Source of the DNA: Mesodorylaimus sp. YZB2_4
Lineage: Eukaryota; Nematoda; Enoplea; Dorylaimida; Dorylaimidae
Reading direction: 5' to 3'
Assembly: GCA_030248295.1 (NCBI GenBank)
Contig: JASANH010001018.1
Coordinates: 248,001-312,000, forward strand
Length of the DNA: 64,000 bases
The notes under the pieces are model-generated. The model had not been told where the DNA came from, made no database searches, and worked only from the letters and a program-made list of their open reading frames with translations. Position 1 is the stretch's first letter; each line of letters opens with the position of its first letter. Made by a program: the position numbers and the translations under genes. Shown piece after piece: positions 10,299 through 21,582 of this stretch.

Positions 10299-13200
10299 AT
10301 GACTACCAGCAGCAGTATTGTGATTCTGGGCAACCCGCGATCAGGAACTACCTACCTACTCAACTTATTAGCTAGCCACAACGACGTGCAACAAGTGGGA
10401 GAGCCTTTAAATCCAGAAAATGGCGTCCTACAAAATCCTTTCCACCACATTGACACCGTCCTCGCTGATGTGACGAAACAGATTGTTGGGTTCAAGTGCT
10501 TCCCAGAACAACTGATCGATCAGAATGTTCGCCTGGATGATTTGGTATGTGCGGAATAGCCAAGCCTGGGTAAGACAGGCAGGGCATGAGACTAGGGGAC
10601 AGGCAAGACAATCAGAGCCTTCCAAGTCAGTGAAGGACGTGTTCTAAAGACCCTTATCTTCCTTGCTTGTTTCAGCTACGCCATCTTCGTACATCTACCG
10701 TGGTCGTGGTATGGCGTCGCAACTTATTAGAGATGTTCGTCTCCATAAAGATAGCCCAGATGACGGGCGAGTGGTACTCGGAACGTGCACCTGGTCAAGT
10801 GAATAGCGTTCGCATTGATGAAACAGAGTTCCTCGAATTCGCTGACAACCTGAAACGAGAATGGTCCATCATGGGTGCCCAGTGGCCGATCGAAGTGAAC
10901 CCTTTCTTCGTCGCCTACGAAACCATCTCTGTCGATGCTGCATCAGTGGCCGCTTCCATCTTGTCCAACGTCAATTTGGATTTGAAACACGCCATTTTTC
11001 GAATACCCATGCAACGTCAGAATCCATGGCCTTTGAAAGACAAGGTGGTAAATTGGGACGAACTGGACGAAGAAACAAAATCTTTGAAAATTGACGTACC
11101 CCGACTTTTGTCCGAAGCTATTTTCAACTCGATACCCGGCTCGCAAGAAATCGGTCACCTGTTGCCCCATCGAGAGCCACCGATCCCAGCTGGTGGGTGG
11201 CTCTATCGTGTGGCAGAACCATACTTGCCGCCAGAAGCGTGCAGGAATGTCATAGACTCCGTGAATGGTCATTGCGTTTCTTCGGCTGGTCACTGGCCCA
11301 AGGAGCTAGCCTCCCGTTTGCGTGCACTTTTCAAAACACCAGTGGCTCAGCCGTGCGCGAATGGATTTGCGGCATTGGTACTGGCTTTGCAAGCTGCTGG
11401 TATCAAGGAGGGCGACGAAGTAATAGTGCCCTCGTTTACAATGATCGCTGTGCCTAATAGTGTCCATTTTGTGGGCGCTATTCCCATTTTGGTTGATAAT
11501 GCACCCGGCCAATACAATCCAAATGTGAGACTCATTCTGGAGGCGGCCACTGAAAAGACCAAGGCGGTTATTGTTTCGCACACTTATGGTGTTCCAGTAA
11601 GTGCGGGCGTCATATTGGAAGACAGCAGTGCGTTACGGCCTGCGTAGTCAGTCAGATGCAGCTGGTTTACCACGGCTGGGCGATCATGCAACATACTGCA
11701 GGCCCCATCGTCAGGTCTATGTGGCTTGGAGAGACACCAATAAAATCCTTCACTCGCCCTATAGGGCTAACTAGGAAGGCCAGAGAAAGACTCCAGCCAC
11801 AGGAATAATCCCACGCAGACCAGGACTCCTTTTGTACTTGGAATTAGCCACCCGCACTCAAGGGCCGCTCAGACTCACGATCAGTTCCCGTGTTAGTTCC
11901 TATCAGTCTTCTCATCCCACAGTGCGCAGTGTGGATACAGGTCTTTACGGCTAATGTGGCCACCATAGCGTAGAGCATTCACTGAAAAATGCATGGAACT
12001 ATTTCAGATGGAAGGCATAGCCGAACTAGCTGAAATATGCCAACAGAAAAATTTGACCTTGATTGAAGATATCGCCGAAACTGTGGGTATCCGTGATCGT
12101 GCTACTGGAAAGCTTCTGGGCACATTTGGTGATTTTGCTTGCGCTAGCATGTACGCCAACAAAATTGCGCACGCTGGAGATGGAGGATTCATCATAGCTG
12201 CTGATCCAAAGCGCGATGGAAAGCTAGCAAGTCTCGTGAACCATGGGTTCACTAGATCGTTTCACTTTTTGCATTTGGAACCAGCTATCAATGCAAAGAT
12301 AAACGGTAGGTGCATTTTTTGTTTCTTTATTGCAACTTGTGTTTGCTTACCTGCAGCTGAGATGATTCGTGAGAGACCTTACGGTCTGCCCCATTGTGCA
12401 GTTCTCTACAAAGTATCATGTTGATTTTCATGTTTTACCACATCACCAAACGCTTATGCTCACTCGAGGGTGAACGGACACATTTTACACGAAATGATTT
12501 ACCGGCCCGCGAGTCGAACACTCGCCCGTAACTGCGCACCCGGCGTGAGAGGCAGACGCCTACTAATCAGACTTACTTCTAATCCCTTCAACTTTTTAAA
12601 TAGCGGGAGTTTTTTTTTGCAGGGAGAATTTGAAACCGTGGTCAGTTAGTTGGGACAAAATTTGTTCGATTTCGTTTTGAGTTAATCCTGAGGTGCTATT
12701 ATGAGAGTTTCTCTAGCAGCCAAATGGACTAGTGAAACATCATGGTGTGGTCAAACAGCATGTGCAGACGTTACTCGATATATGTCAAACAGAACGCGCG
12801 CTAATAAGCCCTAATTCCAGATTTTAAAAAATTTCTGGTTTTTAAAGAGGCTACTAATTATTGTTCGTAGCTCCAAGACACCCAGCGATGTCAGCGTGTA
12901 GTACTCCTCTGCTTGTAGGACTGGGAGCAGCACTGGCCGTTGGTGTCCTGGATCACCTGGACCATATTATGGCTCATCGCAGCCTGCTCACTCGACACTA
13001 TCGAGACCGCTTGGCTTCGACTCCCCTCCGTCTAATGCCTGAGTGTGGTCTCGGTGACACGGCTTGGGTATTTGGCGTTGTGTGCGAGAACAGAGCCCAA
13101 CGTAACGCTCTTCGTCGGCATTTGGCCGCCCACCGTATCGAGACCCGAGACTACTTCCTTCCTGTCCACTTGCAACCAGCCTCGGAGAAAATGAATGGGG

Positions 13201-16200
13201 CCGAAAAGCGCCATCAACTGAAATTGCCAGTCAGCGAAAAACTGGGGTCAACCGGATTTTACTTACCCTTGTTTACAACCTTGACAATCGAAGATATCGA
13301 TCACATTTGCGATGTGCTGATTTCCTATATCAATCAGCGACATCCCATTCGCGAACCACCGCGAAGAAACGGCTTGCACGCTGTGTCGGTTCGTTCGGAT
13401 GACTTGGCTTTGGAAGCGGTTGAATTTGACCAGAACGGCCGTCCTGTTCATCGAACCCACCACGAGCATCCCCTCATCCGCGCTGTCATGTTGAAAACGC
13501 AATTCGAAAGGCATATGGCCAGCGAAAAGTGGGACGAGAGACGAAGGTTTATCCATGATATTCAAATTTGCTTGCAAGATGCCGAAAAGCTAGGTCTGAA
13601 TCTGGACGACACGTTCCGCCCAATGTTGGAGTATCTCAAAACGCAACACGACTTTGAGCCCGACTTCCGCAGACCATGGCTAGCTGCACAGGTCGATCAA
13701 GAAGAGTTCGCTCCATACGCATCCATCCCCACCACAACTGACAAAGAAACGTTGCAGTTTCTTGTTTGGCTAATGGAGAAAACGAGGGCGACAAGTGTCG
13801 TGGAGGTGGGAGGATGGCTTGGTCGGGTCTCCGGATTATTAGGAGTGGCCGCTGTTAGAAATGCTAATATATCCACGGATAAGAAGAAGCCTACTGTCTA
13901 CGTTTTGGACAGCTTCTGCTGGCAAAACTGGATGAACAGGTACTTGCCTAATGCAGGACTCCTTCTGTACGAGTCGTTCCTGGAAAGATTTCGAGAAAAC
14001 GTAGGTGCGTTAGGAGACGTAGTGAAAGCAGAAGAATGGGACCTGACTGATCGCGCGCTACTAAATAAAGAAGTTTTGCCAGGCTCTACGAACCTCGACT
14101 TGGTGTTTTTTGATTTCACCGAAGATCCTTATGAATTAACCCAGGCTTGGCTAAAATTACACAAATATTTTCTACCCGACCGTACTATCATCGTCTTCAA
14201 TGGATTTGTGCCCTCTATCACCCCTTTCTACGTGACCTACTACAAGAGCCTGCGTCCAATCGAATTCAAACCGCGCACATCGGCCAGAGCATTCTTATTC
14301 GTTGGAGCGAACGATAATCAGAACGACGTCACTTTGAAAAAGAAATTGGCCTTCTTGGACGCACCTGATTGGAATCATCACCACAAAAACGCATTCGTGG
14401 CTGCCATCGAAATGTTGCGTGAGCACTTGCATGATGACACTGCTGCGACTGCGTTCCTGCCATGCGTCGAAGAATTTTTGTGCGATCATGATGAAAACCA
14501 ACTGATCGGCCGGGATTGGATTGGTAAGTTTTTTGGTAACTCTGACTTGTGAGTGCTTTGCAAAAATTAGGTGTTTCTGATGGAGGGTCTCCCGTTGACC
14601 ACAGCGCAGCTTGCATTTGGGGTAGGTCTGAACAACGAGTAACAGCGGATAATTCAACTATAAATCGGCAGCCTCTCAGGGGAGGTCCCAAGTTCGGGCC
14701 ATAAGTACTCCAGCTTGTCTTTTTCTCGCGAGAACTGACGACTAGGGACTAAGCTCGTCAGTACGTTTTCCGTGATTAACCCCTAGTTGGTCTCACTGTT
14801 TGCAGCATCAAGTAGCAGCTGTACGATGCCTGTGCTAGAAGATAGTTCTATCTTTCGTACGATTCATGTTTCAATTGAAGTTATTATTGTTTTTGGGCAC
14901 TTTTTGGGGGTTTTCGGGCCGCCGTTTGAGAACCGCTTGATCGATTTCGATCATTTTTGGTACTAGCATGTCCTACCTATCAACCTATGATACTACCTAA
15001 CGGTTTTGCAAAATAATGGCTGGTTGTCAAGATATGCAGATAAAACCGTTTCGCCCAGTGTTATAACATGCGTTGGGTCTGTGGACCCAAGAGTTCGACC
15101 AACTACGGGTTAATCTAGCGGCTAGAATGTATTGTACAGCTCGGGGGGGGGGGGGAGGGGGGGTGGGTCTCCTCTGCCTCGACCATGTGTAAACAAGCGG
15201 TCTCAGTTCAGACTGTGTAAGACACTTTACAGATGGGCGCAGAAGCAAGTCCGCCCATGATTTTCCCACACTGGTTTCCTTTTTCCCTTGAAAGCTACAA
15301 CCAAGCTTTTTCCTTTTTAGGCATTGTGCATCAAGTGCCCCATAACTACGAGCTCTTTTACCATCCTGATTTGTATCGTTTATGTACAAAGCCCGACTAT
15401 CTTCCAGTTCTGGAGTCCTGCCGCGGCTTATTCACACTAACTGAACTTCAGGCTCAGTTTCTTCGGGCCAATCTGCCGCCACACCTCGGCATTCCTGTCT
15501 GCACATTAACATACCCGAGTATACAAGAAATCGAGGCAGAAAGAAAATCAAAATTGGCTACATGGAACGGCAACGACGCAGTAGCACTGGCCTTTATTGG
15601 CAGTTTTGCCCGCGATATAGATTTGTTCTATGAAGCCGTAGTTCCGACGAAAGTGCAGAAAACTTTGGTGGTGGGCGATGAGCAGTTGAAAAAATGGGCA
15701 GAGAAAGCACCAAACGATGTGAAAGTGTTGGACCGTCTGGACGGTGGGAAATACGAGGAGCTGCTGTCCAAGTCAATGGCATTCCTGGCGTTGACCATGG
15801 ACGGTGCTGCTAATACTCTGGTCGTTGAGTGCGTGGCGCGCAGTACACCAATCGTGGCGCCTCGTTGGTCGTCGTCCTGTGTGGAGTACCTCGGTGAAGA
15901 GTACCCACTTCTGTACGACCGACCCACAAATGGTCACCTGGATTTATCCTCGTTTCTTATCCCTGAGAGGGTAACGGCTGCCGTTGAATACTTATCGAGA
16001 CTAAGTAAGACCAGATTCGGAATCGATCATTTTTGTCGTAGCATCCAAGAGAGTGCTGTCATGAGAAATGTGATACCAGCAGTCGAGAGCAGACCATTCG
16101 GTTCGACGACCCCACTGGCCCAAAAACAATTTCCCACTTACGATATCACCGTCTGCATATGCTCTTACAAACGAACACATCATCTAGCGGCATTGTTGGA

Positions 16201-18128
16201 CCAGTTATGGAATGGTCAGTCGTCCTTTCAAGGCAGCATACAAGTCATAGTCTGGAACAATAACGATGGCCGACACGAAACAGTGCGTTCCATATGCAAA
16301 CCCTATTTGGCACAACCCACGGAAAGGCGACGACTGGAATTGATTCAAAGCACTCAAAATTACTATTGCGCTATTCGCACTTGCATGCCGGCACTGATGC
16401 GCAGTGATCGATTACTGATTTGTGACGATGATATTGTACCAGAAGCAGATTTCGTTCAGTTCTTTTACGCCGCTTCACAAAAGTATCCCGAAGATGTTCT
16501 TTGCGTGCGAGGTCACAAATTCCTCGAGCATGAACTGGACTTGAAACACCCAGAATCATTGTGGGAAGATTACGAGTACCTTCGTTTCGTCGATGATGAT
16601 AAACCCATGCAGTTCATCCATTTCGTCCACGCCGATGCTTGTCTGATGCCCAGAGCGGCCCTGAGAGAATGGGCATCGGTCGAAGAGCCCGACGCAACGT
16701 TTGCTCTGGTCGATGATTATTGGATGAGTTTCGTTCTAAATCACCAATTTGGACGAAATTTAAGAAAGCTAAGCGCGAAAATGCCTGGAGGGGAGTCACC
16801 TATGGCAAGGACGGATGACTCTGACACGCAAGGATTAGCCTTGCATACTAGACCCGAAGTGATGGACGCTCGGATAAGATTGTACATGCACCACATGCTG
16901 AGGGGATGGCCATCATGGCCCAAACTGCCTGCTATTGCTGATTTATCGCAGGACGCGGTCACTGCGTTGGAAGAAAAGAAACGCTCTCCTTGGGCAAAGC
17001 CGTTTGTGGGATTCAATGTTTCGAGCAAGCTAACCGAGAAGGACGCGGATGATTTGATCAAGCTGGGAGTGACCAATGTGCGAATCGGGGCAGTTGGAGT
17101 GAAGAAGGACCGCGAATACGAACTCAGCGGGTTCAATACAAGACCACAGAAGCAACTGAACGACCTTCTGAAAACAATCGATATGCTAGCTGAAAAGTAA
17201 GTCGTGGTTTTCTAGCTCATACTCTTTGCCAGTCACTGACTCGTGGATGACATGCCGTTTGCCTCAATGAGCTGCACACACACTGCATACTTCGCAAGAA
17301 ATACATTAGTTTGCTCAAGCTTTCTATTTCAGGCGAATCAATGTGGTTCTGACCTTATCCCCGCGTATCGACCTGTTGGAATCGTGGTCTCTCATCGCGA
17401 AGCACTGTTCCTCGCGCCCCAACGTCATAGGATATGATCTAATCAACGAACCTGCATCTCCAGCCGACAATGAGATTGCATGGTCGGAAATCCCGGAATA
17501 CGCAGACATCGAAAATGTGGATCAGCTGTGCACAACTTATTTGCAGTTGATCACAGAAATAAATCGATACGATTCTGTAACTCCGATTATTTTGGAGCCG
17601 CCGTTCTGGGCCCACACATTGGCCCTGCACCGATTGGAAACGTTCCTCAAATCAATCGAAAATGAGTCGACACGATCACGATTATTGATTTCGATCCACT
17701 TCTACGAGCCCCGTCGTTATACCCATCGAGGTATGAATAAGGGGCGGTACAAGTATCCATGCGACGTGCCCTTGTGGGACGCAAAATACAGCGAGACCAT
17801 ACGAGTGGACAGAGATTGGATAAAAGATCAATTGCAGTCAGCTTCCGCTTGGGCATCGGATAAGTCCTGGGCGAAGATTGTGATCGGAGAAGCTGGTGTG
17901 TGCCGAGACGTGCAAGGCGCCGAGACGTATCTGAAAGACGTGTTGCAGGCAGCTTCAGAAATTAAACTGGCAATTTTTCTGTTCAGTTTTCGAGATGCCG
18001 AGTGGGAGGCCATGAACTACGAATTCGGGTCCGACTTATCGTCGGCGGGAGAAACGGGAGATAACGCATTGATGATGGTGATCAAACAAGCTATAACGGA
18101 TGCTCGGGAAGGCATGTCCGAACAATGA
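10299..18128 (+). CDS. Six-domain fusion enzyme: sulfotransferase, DegT aminotransferase, methyltransferase-like, GT-B-like, GT2 and GH5 domains
   Basis: Six exons join in phase (10299-10544, 10676-11596, 12008-12305, 12871-14523, 15243-17196, 17333-18128) to give about 1,955 residues. Approximate domains follow. 1-250: sulfotransferase, PAPS loop GNPRSGTTYLLNLL and second site VVVVWRRNLLEMFVS. 255-640: DegT/DnrJ/StrS PLP enzyme, with GDEVIVPSFTMIA, LIEDIAE and the Schiff-base Lys in ASMYANKIAHAGDGG. 790-960: Rossmann methyltransferase-like region with VVEVGGWLGRVSG. 1040-1330: GT-B-like region. 1340-1580: GT2 fold with VCICSYKRTHH and CDDD. 1610-1955: GH5 barrel with acid/base Glu in GYDLINEP and nucleophile Glu in IGEAG. 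The role is probably making or editing a sulfated or amino-sugar glycan; this is inference. The start is uncertain: the first Met before the PAPS loop was chosen, and the frame is open upstream to 10062 with a possible acceptor at 10250. The domain set is bacterial in style, yet it is spliced like an animal gene. Confidence 0.85.
12428..12575 (-). repeat. tRNA-derived SINE-like element, family A (copy 1)
   Basis: It lies inside intron 3 of the fusion gene. Read on the minus strand it has a tRNA-like head: AGGCGTCTGCCTCTCACGC resembles an A-box/anticodon-arm region and GCGAGTGTTCGACTCGCG resembles a B-box T-arm. A family-specific body and tail follow (TGTTTTACCACATCACC and CTCGAGGGTGAA on the plus strand). 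A second full copy lies at 34690-34860 and parts lie at 52225-52330 and 52988-53070. It is unlikely to be a working tRNA because the acceptor stem is not closed and the family is dispersed. Confidence 0.65.
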
Positions 18129-18511
18129 AGAACGAGATCAGCGTCTCAACCTATCTGATGCTTGTGCCTTTGCAACAGTTTAATAAGATTTGATGAATGC
18201 TGTTATTATATTCCAGACATGACTTATATGATTAGAAGCATAGATACGCTTGACAGCTGTGGGGAAGGGAGACTTCTCGAAATATATGACGAGTATACAG
18301 AATATATGTAGCAACCATTTCCAGACAATCCTGCCAAAGAAACAGATTTTGATCCAGGCAAATGCTTTCCTTCAGCAACTCATTGCGAAATCCTCCTGAT
18401 TGCTAGCTGATCGTCATTGTGCAGATAAAATGCCACTCTGGCATGAGAAGCAGAGCTGTCCCGTTTTATAGCCACAGAGAAAATAACTTGCTGCTGATTA
18501 GTACAGCGTTT
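18129..18511. other. Short intergenic region between fusion gene and GPCR (convergent)
   Basis: The fusion gene and the GPCR end towards each other here. No clear AATAAA polyadenylation signal or other coding segment was recognised. It is simply the convergent 3' space. Confidence 0.4.
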
Positions 18512-19525
18512 TTACTTTCGTCGAAGACAGTTCATTAAATTAATGCGGAACTCCGTCGAAACAGAGATCAAAATAAAAAACTGCATCGTCTTTCCCACTT
18601 GCATCAACAAATCGTTCACAGGAGTTATGACCCTTCCGACACAGAGTGTGAAGCTCGGATTCGCATAAACCAAGATATAGAAAGTATTCCAGAGAATCAT
18701 GTCGAGTGTGGTGAATGTAGTTTGGCAAAGAGTCAATACCAGCAGCTTCTTTTCTTTTGATCGTCTGTGTACAACGCGCAGGTTATTGATTTCTGCGACT
18801 TTAACTTTGCTCACTTTGGAGCGATAAAGGACAACCATCGCAATGCTGGAACTTAGCGGGCTATATTGCAGAATATTCGCAGCCCATTTCGCAGCATGGC
18901 GAACACCACGGCTGGAATAGTGGAAATGTAGGCCTCGTTTACTGTAACCCTGTACAAGCCTCCTACTTCCTGAATACCTATCGCATCGATATATATCAGA
19001 CGCGCTGATCGATAATCCGATAAAAATACACAAGAGCGCACTAATGGTCTGGTAACGCCTGTGATTGATAGCCTTGTACCAAAATGGTCTGGCCATGGCC
19101 AACACTCTGTCGGACACCATACTCAAAGAAGCCAACAAGGAGAGAGTCAGAGCAGCTTGATCGAGCGGGGCTGCCATACCCGTCGAGTACCACATAAGTG
19201 CGTAACTAGACTGAAACCAAGTGGCACCGGATTGATGAAAGCCAGCCAGATTATTGAGTGAGATCATACAAAGACTGATCATGATCACCTCAAAAAAGTC
19301 GCAAAATGAACACAGCATGTGATAAGCGTAAACTTTCTGTTTTTTATGCTGCCCATAGAATACCAGAATACAGAGAGGGCGACTGGATAGCCCCATTAAA
19401 AAGTAAATTGGAGACACCACATTGTAAGCAACGAACGAGAGAATGTTTGCACCGGTTTTAGCGGTGTCGTCGAGATGACAAAATGTGCCATTGACCATTT
19501 TCTTCATCAGACGTGTACATCGCAC
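18512..19525 (-). CDS. Rhodopsin-type G-protein-coupled receptor, single exon
   Basis: An intact 337-residue frame with seven hydrophobic segments. Approximate positions: TM1 27-55, TM2 67-90, TM3 117-142 ending SDRVLAMARPFWYKAI (a DRY-like DRV motif followed by the usual P), TM4 155-178, TM5 215-235, TM6 255-285, TM7 295-325 with TPVNDLLMQVGKTMQFFIL in place of NPxxY. N-glycosylation is possible at NGT near the start. This fits orphan peptide or chemoreceptor-type GPCRs of invertebrates; the ligand is unknown. Between TM4 and TM5 another frame (18853-19041) gives a hydrophobic stretch, so a pair of compensating frameshifts, or simple coincidence, is possible. A TATAAAGG sequence lies about 45 bp upstream of the ATG. 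Confidence 0.7.
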   Translation of the reverse strand: MRCTRLMKKMVNGTFCHLDDTAKTGANILSFVAYNVVSPIYFLMGLSSRPLCILVFYGQHKKQKVYAYHMLCSFCDFFEVIMISLCMISLNNLAGFHQSGATWFQSSYALMWYSTGMAAPLDQAALTLSLLASLSMVSDRVLAMARPFWYKAINHRRYQTISALLCIFIGLSISASDIYRCDRYSGSRRLVQGYSKRGLHFHYSSRGVRHAAKWAANILQYSPLSSSIAMVVLYRSKVSKVKVAEINNLRVVHRRSKEKKLLVLTLCQTTFTTLDMILWNTFYILVYANPSFTLCVGRVITPVNDLLMQVGKTMQFFILISVSTEFRINLMNCLRRK

Positions 19526-19567
19526 GATGACTTCCTTTTCTACTAGGCTGAGGAAAACGAGACGGCA

Positions 19568-19575
19568 CCTTTATA
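19568..19575 (-). promoter_or_regulatory. Candidate TATA box of the GPCR gene
   Basis: TATAAAGG on the minus strand lies about 45 bp before the GPCR start codon. The placement fits a core promoter with a very short leader, but there is no other support. Confidence 0.35.
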
Positions 19576-20139
19576 TGTATAGAGTCAAAAAATAAAAAAT
19601 ATCCTAATGAAGCATTTTCTTTCGCCCACTTGAATATCTCACGTGAGAATCAACAACTTTTTACTCAGAATGAAGACCATACAACCTGTCTTTGGGGATC
19701 GTAAAAGGCTAACAGGTGCTTCGTCTTTTCAAAGTCACGAGTCACATAATTTACGCGGAAAACAATGGCCTTGCTTTAAGGAATCATTTCTAAAGATCGA
19801 ACGATCGGCCTTTTTAAAACTTCCTCAAGTGACGCAAGTCTACATGGAACCTTATCCGACTAGATACAAAATCTCTATCAATGGGTCATGACAGACATGA
19901 CAAAACTTGTAATCGCCGTACGTGCAGACGGCATGTCGAAGTGACCACAGCTCACGTCAGTACAGATGTGATGATACGATGTGACAATTCGGCGGTGTCT
20001 ATGATTAAAATGAATATTTCAAGCTGGAATTCTCTCGGCTCTGAAGCACCCAGCACTATCGACATCAAGTAAATTTTTTGTATGTTTCTGTATTACAGTC
20101 TTACTTCGCATGGCCAGATCAAGCGGTGGCTCTTCAGCA
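19576..20139. other. Gene-free intergenic stretch
   Basis: Short open frames on the plus strand show no recognisable domain, and no splice sites join them. It is probably the spacer between the GPCR promoter and the 3' end of the PEX11-like gene. Confidence 0.35.
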
Positions 20140-20793
20140 CTAATGCTTCTTTTCCTTCTCCTCCTTCTCCCTATCTTCCAAGATCAACTTGTAAAAGCCC
20201 AACACGTTGCTCACCACGGCCAATATACCTGACAGCCAAGCTGGGCACGCAAACACTCGCCCTATCACTCTGACATTCTCAAGATTCCTTCCCAGTTCGG
20301 CTGACTGTGATAACAGCATGCACTTGTGCACTGTCCTGTCGTGACTTGCTCGATCAGTGTCCTCTCCTTCATCCGGGTCTTGCCTATGCTGCCTGTTATG
20401 CTGTACGGCGAGGAGCCACTGGAATAAAAGGGCTGAAGTCCACACATGGGACGAGACGGGTTCTATGGCCGTTAGCCACTGCCATAGACAAAGTCTAAGA
20501 CTGAACTCCAACAATTGAACACATGTGTTCAAAATATATAAGCCAAATAAGGTCGTGCGAACAGTGAGCCCTTGGCGATTTAAATCCTCTTTTAAAAATT
20601 CCCATGTTGAACGAAAATCGATCAAATCAGTAATCAATCGATAAATGCTCTGGATACGGCCTAATATCTGAATTAGTACCCAGATGTTTGTGGAGTTTTC
20701 CCATGATACAAAGTCTGAATAAAGCAACGACAAACCGATGAACAGACGGAGACTTCGATCAATGCCTTCTAAAGAAAGAATAATTCTAAGCAT
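20140..20793 (-). CDS. PEX11-like peroxisomal membrane protein
   Basis: A continuous frame of 217 residues. The N-terminal half is amphipathic and helix-rich (MLRIILSLEGIDRSLRLFIG), as in PEX11 proteins, where this region remodels the peroxisome membrane. The middle has a hydrophobic stretch near 83-110. A charged linker (about 130-150, QDPDEGEDTDR) precedes a conserved-looking end, PAWLSGILAVVSNVLGFYKLI, which resembles the last helix of PEX11 (GLLG.ISS.ISLY). The C-terminus is highly charged (EDREKEEKEKKH). The length fits the family (220-260). Identification rests on overall pattern and not on a catalytic motif, so it is moderate. If right, the organism has peroxisomes. Confidence 0.5.
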   Translation of the reverse strand: MLRIILSLEGIDRSLRLFIGLSLLYSDFVSWENSTNIWVLIQILGRIQSIYRLITDLIDFRSTWEFLKEDLNRQGLTVRTTLFGLYILNTCVQLLEFSLRLCLWQWLTAIEPVSSHVWTSALLFQWLLAVQHNRQHRQDPDEGEDTDRASHDRTVHKCMLLSQSAELGRNLENVRVIGRVFACPAWLSGILAVVSNVLGFYKLILEDREKEEKEKKH

Positions 20794-21582
20794 GCTATGT
20801 TGGATATTTAGGATATTTAGCGAACAAGAGAAGATGCTGTCGGTGAGTAACCCACGAATGTGGCAGGGGCTGGTTTATCAGCGTAACTTGGATGAAAGCG
20901 AAAAGTGACTGCGTCAACAACGTAGTCTTATGATAACAGGGGGATTTGGAAAACGTTAGTTGGGCGCAGAAGGGAATAATAACGATGTTTTATGCGCACC
21001 TTGTCATTCTGCGACAAACAACACATGTTCGACGAATACGGTGATTTGTACAACGAACGAGTGAGGCATGCGCACATGGTGAGTAAGCTAATCCATGTAG
21101 CGATGCGGTGCGAAAACTTGTCATAAGGTTCTTCGATTTCGAGAAAATGACAAATAAACTCTCTTTGTGCTTCATTGAACAGAGGACAGCTCAAGATGCA
21201 AATGTCGACCGAAGGAAACGCGACGCCGTCTCAGACATGGGAACTTGATCTCCTCTAGCACCCTCAAGAGGTCTTAATGTCTCAAGAGAGCGCTCTAAGA
21301 ATGGACGAACAGACGCAAAGCTCTTCTAGGCTGCGTATCCATGTCTGCGCCAGGCCATACTTTTTTCACTTTGGATAAATATTCCGCCAGCTTCCCCCGC
21401 TCGTACAATACAAGACATAGAAGTAGGAATCGGGTGCTAGGGCCAAGTACGAGGAATGAATGACGTGACAGGTATATGCTGTATGTTGCACTAAACTAGA
21501 CCCAGGCACTGATGCTTGCGCCGGTGCGAAGGTCACTATATCATAATACTAGATATACTAAAAGTACCCAGCGTATGGGAAT
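20794..21582. other. Intergenic stretch between PEX11-like and receptor genes (divergent)
   Basis: The PEX11-like gene reads left and the receptor at 21583 reads right, so both promoters should lie here. Small minus-strand frames at 20928-21194 contain no recognised domain. I saw no clear TATA box in a fitting place. Confidence 0.35.

Noticed and set aside
13263..16183. Antisense open frames inside the fusion gene
   Set aside because: They mirror codon bias of the real coding strand, lack starts with context or domains, and cross the well-supported exons.
10299..18128. Bacterial contamination as the source of the fusion gene
   Set aside because: Coding parts are split by five GT-AG introns with pyrimidine-rich acceptors, phases match, a SINE-like copy sits in one intron, and animal genes flank both sides. 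Contamination would be intronless.
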